Shown piece after piece: positions 8,853 through 15,910 of a stretch of DNA of 48,157 nucleotides (positions are counted from its first letter, which is position 1; the number at the start of each line of letters is the position of its first letter). Below the pieces are notes generated by a model. The model did no database searches. It was not told where the DNA came from and saw only the letters and a program-made list of their open reading frames with translations. Origin of the DNA: a beta proteobacterium AAP51 (lineage in GTDB: Bacteria; Pseudomonadota; Gammaproteobacteria; Burkholderiales; Burkholderiaceae_C); contig LJHT01000010.1 of assembly GCA_001295905.1 (NCBI GenBank), forward strand, positions 1 to 48,157. The letters run 5' to 3'. Made by a program: the position numbers and the translations under genes.

Positions 8853-9497
8853 TCAACCAAGCGGACGGACCACGCGGTCCCGCGCTTCGCACAAGGCACG
8901 GATACGTTTCCGAGCCAGATCTAACCCGGCAGGGAGCGCAGCCTCAAGCAGTTGTAGCGCATCGTCGAATCGCCCAAGTTCGCGTAGCAGTTCGGCCCGC
9001 ATCAGGGTGGAGTCGGGCGTGCCGGGCTCTATCTGGCGCATCAGCGCCTCCATGTTGGACTCGCGGCGGGCCGAGGTTGACTCACCGGCCAGCTGGTGCT
9101 TAGTCGATGGGCTCCGATGGTGGTCATTTCCTTTCCACCATGCGTGCAGGCGAAGCAGTCGCTCTTCATCGGGATGTTCGGCGATGAGCCGCTCCAGCGC
9201 ACCCAGGTAGCCCTCTTCCCCTGGCTCTATCAGGTAGGGCGCATCTCGGCAGCCGAGCGGCAGCGCTACGTCGCTCCAAGCCCGGACCTCCGCGACGACC
9301 TCGGCGCCGTTGCGCCAGAACGGCTTCTGACAAACCACGCACTCCAAGACCAGCGGCACCTGGGGCAGCATCGGTGCGACCCGCCGTCCATCCGTGTAGA
9401 ACGTAGCGCCGAAGCTGTTGCCCGAGTCAATGGTCGAGAAGCGACCTGGCGCCCGGCAACTCGGGCAGCGTATGACGACATCTGGGCCAGGTGTCAT
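8853..9497 (-). CDS. Zinc-ribbon protein with C-terminal TPR-like helices
   Basis: This 214-residue protein starts with a probable zinc ribbon made of CPSC at residues 11-14 and CVVC at 53-56, 38 residues apart. The C-terminal 60 residues (STLMRAELLRELGRFDDALQLLEAAL) read as TPR-like helical hairpins. I do not recognise the exact family. The gene starts 14 bp after the stop of the HD gene, and that gene begins 10 bp after the VWA gene, so the three are very likely co-transcribed. The ribbon suggests binding of protein or nucleic acid; no catalytic motif is visible. Confidence 0.72.
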   Translation of the reverse strand: MTPGPDVVIRCPSCRAPGRFSTIDSGNSFGATFYTDGRRVAPMLPQVPLVLECVVCQKPFWRNGAEVVAEVRAWSDVALPLGCRDAPYLIEPGEEGYLGALERLIAEHPDEERLLRLHAWWKGNDHHRSPSTKHQLAGESTSARRESNMEALMRQIEPGTPDSTLMRAELLRELGRFDDALQLLEAALPAGLDLARKRIRALCEARDRVVRPLG

Positions 9498-9511
9498 GCG
9501 GGTTCCCTACG

Positions 9512-10090
9512 TTATCTGCGGCTGGGATCTCTTTTCAGATGGCTAAGGGGCGCCAAACCCGAGACCACGACTGGTCGGTCGACTGTGCCGCACGGCCGAC
9601 CTTCTGCCATCTTCGTGGCATTGCGGATCACATGGCCGCGCTGCGCATAGGGCGTGCAAGGGCGGGCCGGGTGCGGTCGAGTGCCCACCCGGCCGAGATC
9701 GAGTCGGTCGGCGTCCCAGCGGGCCTGGAGCGCGGCATCGCCTTCGGTGTGGCCATCGCTGTGCAGGCGCATGGCCTCGCATAGGCGCTCGAAGGCGGCC
9801 GGCTCGAGTTCGCTGATCACGCCGTCCTTCTTCAGCCGTACCGCGAAGTCCGCCGCGCGGTGGCCGTGCCGCGGGTCGCGGCGGTCGTTGTGCCGCTGGC
9901 TGTCGTGCAGGAAGGCGAACCAGGCCAGCACGGCTGGGTCGACATCCGCCGCCGCAGCCAACGCGCGATCATGAAACCACACACGTGACCAGTGAGGCAG
10001 ACCGTGGATGCCGCCCGCCAAGTGCAGCCTGAACTGCGGGCGGACGGCGGCTAGCGCCTTGTAGACGATGTGCTTGCAGCCCTCCCTCAT
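9512..10090 (-). CDS. HD-domain metal-dependent phosphohydrolase-like protein
   Basis: The 192-residue product has an HD-like pattern: IHGLPHWSRVWFH (His 29, 33 and 40), FLHDSQRHND with the His-Asp pair at 62-63, then a further His near 110 and WDADRLDL with Asp 127. This order matches HD superfamily phosphohydrolases, which cleave phosphate esters of nucleotides or nucleic acids using bound metal. The substrate is not predictable. ATG at 10090 (MREGCKHIVYKAL) lies 10 bp after the VWA stop. The open frame extends to 10174 but that would overlap the VWA gene by 74 bp. The C-terminal tail after residue 140 is basic and of low conservation. Within the cassette this is the clearest candidate for a catalytic effector. 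Confidence 0.78.
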   Translation of the reverse strand: MREGCKHIVYKALAAVRPQFRLHLAGGIHGLPHWSRVWFHDRALAAAADVDPAVLAWFAFLHDSQRHNDRRDPRHGHRAADFAVRLKKDGVISELEPAAFERLCEAMRLHSDGHTEGDAALQARWDADRLDLGRVGTRPHPARPCTPYAQRGHVIRNATKMAEGRPCGTVDRPVVVSGLAPLSHLKRDPSRR

Positions 10091-10100
10091 GCCGTAAGCA

Positions 10101-11435
10101 TCACACGTCGCCCTTGCCCTGGGAAGGCTTGCGCCGCAGGTAGGCGGGCACGGACAGCGATTCCGCCGCGGCACTGAACTGCAGCTCCTCGTCCCGTGCC
10201 ACCAGCCGGCTGCGCAGCTTCCCTGACGAGTACATCGCCTCCTTCATCATCCGTTCGCGGGAGCGCCCCTCGGCGATGCCCTTCATGGCCTGCAGCATCG
10301 CTGCCACCCATTCGTTGCCGGCAAACTGGCGACTGGCCACTTCCAGCAGGCGATCGACAGCGGCCCAGTCGTGGCGGCCGGCGGCGGCGCGCATGCGAGT
10401 CAGCGCCTCCGCCGCGGCCAGCTCGACCAACCGCCGGGTCACGAGCTCGTCGTCGGTCAGCCCATCCCAGGCGCTAGGCGCGAGCACCGGGAGCGCAAGG
10501 CTGCTGCGCTCCAGTTGGACCGGCTCGCCCTCCAAGCTCTGCCCCTGCACAGTCACGCGCAAGACAGACAGCAGGCCGCCAGTGGCCGGCAACGCCACCA
10601 CGGGCACGTTCAGCCGCAGCACCGCCCAGGCTTCCGCGCCCCAGGCCAGGTCGGGCAGCCGCCAACCACCCTCCACTCCCGGGAGTTCGTTGACCATTTG
10701 CACTTGCACGCCGTCCGGGGCCGTAGCGTGGATACGTAGGCCACGCAGGCACAGGTTGCCCAGCAGTTCCAGTTCCTGCTGGAAGGGCTCCATCAGGTCC
10801 TCGGCGGTGTCGCCGTAGTAGTGGTTGCCGCCGCCGGCGCGGGCCATGGCAACCATCAGTTCCTCGTTGAAGTGGTTACCCAGACCGTAGGTGCTGGTGG
10901 TGATGCCCTTGGCAGCCCACTCTGCGCACTGTGCCGCGATTGCAGTCAGCTCGGTGAGCCCCTCATTGGCCTGCCCGTCGGACAACAGGATCACGCGCTT
11001 GAGGCCCTGCCCCGCCACGTCCGAGAGGGTGTCGGCGCCTTCGCGCCAGCCGCCATGAAGGTGCGTGTTGCCCCCGGAGTGGATCCCAGCAATCGCTGCC
11101 CGCAGCGGCGCACCATCGCCCAGCGTCACTGCGGGCCACAGGCGCTGCACGCGGTTGTCGAACTGGACCAGAGAGACGGCGTCGGTCGGTCGCAGCTTGC
11201 CGATCACGTACTCTGCGCAGCGCCGAGCCTCTTCCAGCGGGCGACCCGCCATGGATCCGGATCGGTCGATGACCAGGGACAGCGCCTGGGGCGGTCGCTC
11301 CGCACCGAGCCCGGCCGGCGCCGCCGGCGCCTGGATGCGCACCAGCACCTCGACGACGTTATCGGTGCCATCCTTGAGGCCCGGACGGCGTGGAACGAGG
11401 ACGACGGCGGTGGACAGCGACAGGTGTTCGTTCAT
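10101..11435 (-). CDS. VWA-domain protein with intact MIDAS metal site
   Basis: The 444-residue protein has a von Willebrand A domain at about 50-215 with all metal-ion-dependent adhesion site elements: DRSGSM at 57-62, Thr 124 in GGNTHLHGG, and Asp 153 in LLSDGQANEG. A beta-rich middle part and a helical C-terminal half (MRAAAGRHDWAAVDRLLEVA) follow, as in YfbK-like VWA proteins. There is no signal peptide, so it is probably cytoplasmic. The ATG at 11435 is chosen because an excellent GCAGGAGGTCCC ribosome site precedes it; the open frame runs on to 11468. Such VWA proteins typically act with AAA+ or Hsp70-like ATPases as metal-dependent protein-interaction modules. It is the first gene of the VWA-HD-zinc-ribbon operon. 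Confidence 0.85.
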   Translation of the reverse strand: MNEHLSLSTAVVLVPRRPGLKDGTDNVVEVLVRIQAPAAPAGLGAERPPQALSLVIDRSGSMAGRPLEEARRCAEYVIGKLRPTDAVSLVQFDNRVQRLWPAVTLGDGAPLRAAIAGIHSGGNTHLHGGWREGADTLSDVAGQGLKRVILLSDGQANEGLTELTAIAAQCAEWAAKGITTSTYGLGNHFNEELMVAMARAGGGNHYYGDTAEDLMEPFQQELELLGNLCLRGLRIHATAPDGVQVQMVNELPGVEGGWRLPDLAWGAEAWAVLRLNVPVVALPATGGLLSVLRVTVQGQSLEGEPVQLERSSLALPVLAPSAWDGLTDDELVTRRLVELAAAEALTRMRAAAGRHDWAAVDRLLEVASRQFAGNEWVAAMLQAMKGIAEGRSRERMMKEAMYSSGKLRSRLVARDEELQFSAAAESLSVPAYLRRKPSQGKGDV

Positions 11436-11878
11436 GGGACCTCCTGCAGAGCGAATGACGGGGAGCAAGCAGTCTGGCAGGCCAGTGGCTCATATCGTGA
11501 GCCATCGGCTACCGGTATCGCCATTTCCGAGACTCGTCGAGACGCTGAGCGGGAAGTCAGCGCCCACCCCGTCTTCGGCAGCCGTCGGTTAGTGGTCGTC
11601 CTCGGCTTCGTCCGGCCGCACGCTGTTCGCCATGCGGTCACCTCTTTTCGCGTCTAGCGCTCGACTCGGTTCGGAGCGACTCGGACCACACCGGCAGCAG
11701 GCAAGCCTAGAGCCAAAAGCTCCTCTTCGGGTAGCCTCCCTCGTTGCTGTGGCTTGTACATACGTCCGAGGTCCTCGTGGCAGAGCCGTCCCCAGACTGC
11801 AGAAGGTCGACCTCCGGCATGGAAGAGGTTAGCCAGCGGCAGGGCGAACAAGCACTGAGTGCAAAAGCTTCCGATTCG
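11436..11878. other. 443-bp intergenic region
   Basis: This stretch lies between the VWA start and the stop of the AspBHI-like endonuclease gene. No ORF here has a ribosome site or a recognisable product. It should hold the promoter of the VWA operon and a terminator for the endonuclease gene, but I could not pin down either element. Confidence 0.4.
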
Positions 11879-13072
11879 CTAGGTCAACGGCCAACACGCA
11901 AGCAGGCTCCGAACACGTTCTACTGAGTTGTGGCCTGCCTGAATGAGTGTCCTAACAATATCTCGTCCAGAAACGAAGACTATCGGATGCTTGTCTTCCC
12001 GGACTTCTTGATAAGCCTGGCGGGCAATGGCGGACGTTGTGACCAGAACGCCAAATTGGCGATGGCGCAGCCGGGAAACGAGACGCGAAACTTCTCTCAC
12101 CCCGACCGTACTCGGGTTTCCATCCCCCAAATCGGGACGGTAGCACTTGGCCTCAAGCGAGAACTCTGCGTAGACGGGGTCGGAAGAGAGACCCAACAGA
12201 TACCGGCCCATGGCGTCACGCCCGCCGTCAACCGCCGCCCTAGTTACCTCGTCAACAATCACCCGTGCATCTGTCATCTTGTAGACGTGGGCGGCGAAAG
12301 ATTCGAATGCGATGGGAGCATCCTTGAAGTGCTGCCAGATGGCTGCCAACAGTTCCCGCTCTAGAACCGTACTCGGGGCCTGCTCTTCAAGCGTCCGGAT
12401 TGTGCGGGTCGGCTCGGCAGCTAATGGCGAGTAGCCCCCGGTCTTGACCCACTTCGACCACTTGGGCGGTGCTCTGGCGACCTCGTCGCGGCTAACTGCC
12501 TGCAGCCACGATCGCTGCACCTCAGCGACGTCGAGAACTGTGAACATGGCCCTGTAGTTCTGGAAGCGTTGGCCGCCTGTCACCTTCCAGACGGCAACGA
12601 GGTCTTCGGTCATGGGAACCCCGGGGTAGCCTGGGGCGGCAAGTCCCTTGAATTGGACTGAGCGACTGCTACGTTCAGTTGGAAACTTCTGAAAGACCAA
12701 GAAGGGCGGGATAGAAGACCGGCTCTCGGGGTCATGTAGTCGCTGGAACACGTCGCGGAGGATCGCGTTTCCACGACGGCTTGTGTCATGTAGCTCGTGA
12801 CCAGGGGTCTTGTTGTCTCCGAAGTAGATGAACTGACCAGTGTTTGGATCGAGTGTGTCGGGCCAATCGCCGTCTTCACCGCTTGTATAGAGAACAACGA
12901 AGGACGCGGCGCCGCCCTTTCCGGCGGCTCGAAAGCCTCCTTGATTACCTACACCGGGAAGCAGTTTGGCGATCGGGTCGTCGCTCGCGTTCCCAGCACT
13001 GCCCCCCTCGTACACGGCATCTACTATCAGGTTGGCTGTCGCCAGTTCAGCAAAGCGGAAGACTCGATGCAT
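11879..13072 (-). CDS. AspBHI/Mrr-type modification-dependent restriction endonuclease
   Basis: This 397-residue protein has two domains. The N-terminal half (IVDAVYEGGSAGNASDDPIA, then LLPGVGNQGGF) matches my memory of the AspBHI N-terminal modified-base-binding family. The C-terminal half is an Mrr-like PD-(D/E)xK nuclease: VDGGRDAMG supplies the acidic residue, EFSLEAKCY near residues 301-309 the E-x-K, and GVREVSRLVSRLRHRQFGVLVTTS the following core. AspBHI-like enzymes cut DNA carrying 5-methylcytosine or related modified bases at a fixed distance from the site. There is no cognate methyltransferase, consistent with a stand-alone type IV enzyme. ATG at 13072 (MHRVFRFAELATANL) has a CTGGAG some 13 bp upstream. 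It sits in an island that also encodes a C5-cytosine methyltransferase, so the two specificities must not clash. Confidence 0.82.
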   Translation of the reverse strand: MHRVFRFAELATANLIVDAVYEGGSAGNASDDPIAKLLPGVGNQGGFRAAGKGGAASFVVLYTSGEDGDWPDTLDPNTGQFIYFGDNKTPGHELHDTSRRGNAILRDVFQRLHDPESRSSIPPFLVFQKFPTERSSRSVQFKGLAAPGYPGVPMTEDLVAVWKVTGGQRFQNYRAMFTVLDVAEVQRSWLQAVSRDEVARAPPKWSKWVKTGGYSPLAAEPTRTIRTLEEQAPSTVLERELLAAIWQHFKDAPIAFESFAAHVYKMTDARVIVDEVTRAAVDGGRDAMGRYLLGLSSDPVYAEFSLEAKCYRPDLGDGNPSTVGVREVSRLVSRLRHRQFGVLVTTSAIARQAYQEVREDKHPIVFVSGRDIVRTLIQAGHNSVERVRSLLACWPLT

Positions 13073-13256
13073 GCGGCGAAGCGTACTCCAGGCTTACCCG
13101 CCGAGTACGCATAGATTCCTCCAGCCGCCGGCCGAGCGTTGCCCGAACGGTGGCCAGGCCGGAGACAGCCCAAAGTGCGACCACATCGGCCTTCACGTCA
13201 ACGCGCAGCACCTTGGCGATCTTCTCGTTGCGCTTGGCATACGACGGCTGCGTCAT
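13047..13256 (-). CDS. Possible 69-residue protein between two nuclease genes
   Basis: A 69-codon frame fills the gap between the methyltransferase-HNH gene, whose stop is 27 bp upstream, and the AspBHI-like gene, which it overlaps by 26 bp. The translation (MTQPSYAKRNEKIAKVLRVD, then AVSGLATVRATLGRRLEESM) is compositionally protein-like and could form two helices. GGGG lies about 5 bp before the ATG. I recognise no family. The overlap with the next start would fit translational coupling, but a chance frame in GC-rich DNA is possible. Confidence 0.4.
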   Translation of the reverse strand: MTQPSYAKRNEKIAKVLRVDVKADVVALWAVSGLATVRATLGRRLEESMRTRRVSLEYASPHASSLPLC

Positions 13257-13283
13257 CGCGACCCCGACGCAGGACGGCGAGCC

Positions 13284-15023
13284 TCAGCTAAGTACGATGT
13301 CCCCGTCTGCCAGCTCGGCCAGTGCTGGTCTTGGCGTCCACCGCTCCACACCACGTTGCAGCGCCGTCTCCTCGACGGCCTGGCGCATCCGCGAGAACAG
13401 GTCCTGTCGCCATGCCTCATCGGCCCGTGGCTTGGCTCCCAGAAGATGCTCGGCCTGACGGTCGAAGGCTTCGGGCATCGCATCTCGCAGCAGGGTCCAG
13501 CTCTCGACGATCGGCTCCCGGCGCTTGACCAGCAAGGCTGCTGCCGGCAGTTTGTCCGACTTCTGGCCGTTGATTGCGGTGTGCGTGGGCAGCAAGTTCC
13601 AAAGGTCGTTGTTGCCCCAGAGCGCGAACGGAATGACGTGGTCGACGGCCAGACTGTCCTTGCTGAGTGTCCGTCCGGACCAGACGCACTGCTTCAGTCC
13701 GGCTTCGATGTAGACGGCTCGTGCCTGTGCCGTTGCCCGCTCGGGCTCCGGTCGCGCAAGCAGCAATGGCAGCACGTCGCCCGAACTCATGCCCTGACGG
13801 TATGCGAATCGCTCGGTCAGTGCGGCCCATCTGACCACGACCGCATCGACAATCCAGTGCCCTAGCAGGCACAGCTCGCGCCAGAGCTCCGTTGACATGA
13901 CGACCGCCTTGCTCCCCGGGTCGTACACGAACACTCGTCCGCTCTCCAGCGCACCACCTGCGTAGGTCACGGGGCCGGATCGGATGGCACTGGCGATCGC
14001 ACTCACTGCCGCCCGCTCCAGCGCCAGGGTCTTGGCGGGAAGTCGCCCTGCCGTCCGGGCCAGATACCACGCTGTCAGGCCGCCGTGTGCGCCCTGACCG
14101 CCGAAAGCCTGCAGGAGCGCCATCAGTGGCGCCCGGAAAGCCACCGGCTGGCTCTTGTTGCCAGCACCTTCCGCCTGGGACTGCGGGACAAACCGCTCGC
14201 TCGCGAAGACAGGCCAGTAGTACAGCAGCCAGCGCCGGGCGATGGGCTCCATCGGGACCGCAACCCGTCCACCCGGCAGCCAGCGCGCCGACCTCGGCTC
14301 TTGGATCGCGATCTCGGCGAGCGCCCGGAACAGTGCGAACTTGTAGGTCGCCACCTTGCGATCGCGGTTGAGGATGCCCTCGATCTGGTCCACGGCCCGA
14401 AGTTGGCTGCCGGCGCGCAACTCCAGCAACATGGTGACCCAGTGCGTGCCAGCACGCTGAAGGACATCCCCCGTATCCCAACGGCCGATGAGATGGAAGC
14501 CCAGCCGCTCGAAGAGCAATTGAAGTTCCTCAGGCACATAGGGCTGGAATAGGCGACCCCCCTCGTCACGGCTGTCTTTGCCGACATCGGTTCGCGCGGC
14601 CGGGATCGACATCAGCAAGCGGCCGTGCGGCTTCAGCAGGCTGCGAAGTGCCAGCGCTGAATCGAACAGCTCGGCCTCGGGCAGATGCATCAAGACCGCA
14701 CAGCACACGATGCCATCAAAGCCTCCCCCGAAGGGGATCCCGATGGCGGGCAGGGCGCCTCCAATGAGCCGCCCGTTGAGCTCAGGGTGGGCCGCGACGG
14801 CCGCCTTATGCAGGCCGTCGCTTGGCTCTACGCCATGACCGTCGTAGCCCGCCTTGATCAGCGCAGCCAAGTCACGTCCTGAGCCAGCACCGACGTCCAA
14901 CACCCGGGAACCGGCCGGGAAGGCGAGTGAGTAGTACGGCTCGACAGGGCTTGGCGCCGACTCATACCGCGCGGCGAGATCGGCGGCATGTCGGTCGTAG
15001 AACTCGGCAGTCTTCGGGTCCAC
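13284..15023 (-). CDS. SAM methyltransferase fused to an HNH nuclease
   Basis: The N-terminal 200 residues are a class I SAM-dependent methyltransferase of the small-molecule type, with motif I VLDVGAGSGRDLAALI, a GHGVEPSD acidic strand end, and VLMHLPEAELF. It lacks the NPPY/DPPY or PCQ motifs of DNA methyltransferases. A middle segment (DRKVATYKFALFRALAEIAI) resembles the region preceding HNH domains in stand-alone nucleases. The C-terminus carries the HNH core: CVWSGRTL, then VDHVIPFALWGNNDLWNLLP, then NGQKSD, with the DH pair and Asn present. The frame opens at TTG 15065, but GTG 15023 gives the typical N-terminus MDPKTAEFYDRHAADLA (579 residues). Joining a metabolite-type methyltransferase to a nuclease suggests a sensor-effector or self-regulated nuclease; this is inference. 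Confidence 0.8.
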   Translation of the reverse strand: MDPKTAEFYDRHAADLAARYESAPSPVEPYYSLAFPAGSRVLDVGAGSGRDLAALIKAGYDGHGVEPSDGLHKAAVAAHPELNGRLIGGALPAIGIPFGGGFDGIVCCAVLMHLPEAELFDSALALRSLLKPHGRLLMSIPAARTDVGKDSRDEGGRLFQPYVPEELQLLFERLGFHLIGRWDTGDVLQRAGTHWVTMLLELRAGSQLRAVDQIEGILNRDRKVATYKFALFRALAEIAIQEPRSARWLPGGRVAVPMEPIARRWLLYYWPVFASERFVPQSQAEGAGNKSQPVAFRAPLMALLQAFGGQGAHGGLTAWYLARTAGRLPAKTLALERAAVSAIASAIRSGPVTYAGGALESGRVFVYDPGSKAVVMSTELWRELCLLGHWIVDAVVVRWAALTERFAYRQGMSSGDVLPLLLARPEPERATAQARAVYIEAGLKQCVWSGRTLSKDSLAVDHVIPFALWGNNDLWNLLPTHTAINGQKSDKLPAAALLVKRREPIVESWTLLRDAMPEAFDRQAEHLLGAKPRADEAWRQDLFSRMRQAVEETALQRGVERWTPRPALAELADGDIVLS

Positions 15024-15189
15024 GACCCCATTGTCAGGTAAGAGCAGCCGGTCGCTGCCGCGCAATCAACGCCCGAGTGGAGCCCCCCCTACTGGGTGCC
15101 CTCTTGTCCCCTCCATCGGGTCCTCGGCCCCTTCGGTGGTGGCGGGAACGTTTTGTTGCCCCGACGATGGGCGCTTGTTTGAGGTCACC

Positions 15190-15504
15190 ATGACGACGCA
15201 CCACGACGCCCGCCTCGATGTTCTGCTGAGCGCTATCTGCGCATTGGCGAGTTCCCTTCCCCCGGAAGTCCGACAGCGAGCAGGTGCCACGCTGGCAAAG
15301 CGCGTGGCCTGCCTGTGCCCGCCCGACGAAGCCAACGACACCGCCGCGGCGGCGGATCTCGCCCTCATTCTCGGGACGCTGGGATGCTTGCCGGCCGTTG
15401 CCGAGGCGCCGACGCCTACCATGGAGGTCGGACCATTTCGAGACAGCTGCTACCAATGCCTGATGTTGAACGTGGCCAGCCATAAATCGAAAGCTGCATC
15501 GTAG
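15190..15504 (+). CDS. Small unrecognised protein divergent from the methyltransferase-HNH gene
   Basis: The 104-residue product begins MTTHHDARLDVLLSAICALA and continues with amphipathic helices (SLPPEVRQRAGATLAKRVAC, DTAAAADLALILGTLG). GAGG lies a few bases before the ATG. It is one of very few plus-strand frames in the 3.4-37 kb island with a protein-like translation. The open frame extends upstream to 15031, but that part looks non-coding. A small helical regulator or inhibitor is conceivable from the divergent position; no family is recognised. Confidence 0.45.
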   Translation: MTTHHDARLDVLLSAICALASSLPPEVRQRAGATLAKRVACLCPPDEANDTAAAADLALILGTLGCLPAVAEAPTPTMEVGPFRDSCYQCLMLNVASHKSKAAS

Positions 15505-15910
15505 GCATCAGACTCGATCAGGTCCGGCCCACGGTGACCACTGCTCATCCTTAGCTGCTTCGCGCGACTACGGCTTCGCATCGATTGCCGGCGGTGGTGC
15601 AAGCTACTTCAAGTCTTGGTGTTGGCCTCATTGAGACCATCTGTCGCCGCCCGTTTGCTTCCGGCGCTTGGCGTTCAGGGTGACCAAGTCCTCGGGTGGC
15701 GCTCCTCTGCGACCTGTTGCGCGGGCTGACCGGCGGCGTGGGGCCCCGATCGCGCGCGAGGTTCACGATTGACGAGTTGGGGATAGGCATCTCGATGAGC
15801 TCGCCGCCCATCCCCAACTCTTGCCCCGCTCTTCACATTGCCGTGGCTTCGCATCGTCTGTCAGGTCACGGCAGGGGCAGCTGATAGGCGATACGTTAGC
15901 GTGTAGGAAC
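15505..15910. other. 406-bp intergenic region
   Basis: This lies between the small plus-strand frame and the stop of the unrecognised last gene of the DrmAB-like operon. Short frames on both strands lack ribosome sites. I see no clear terminator or RNA gene. Confidence 0.35.

Noticed and set aside
10821..11657. 278-codon plus-strand frame opposite the VWA gene
   Set aside because: Antisense to a protein with an intact MIDAS domain; the translation shows no domain.
13417..14481. 354-codon minus-strand frame inside the methyltransferase-HNH gene
   Set aside because: It is a shadow in another frame with Arg/Gly/Ala-rich translation; the real gene has clear domain motifs.
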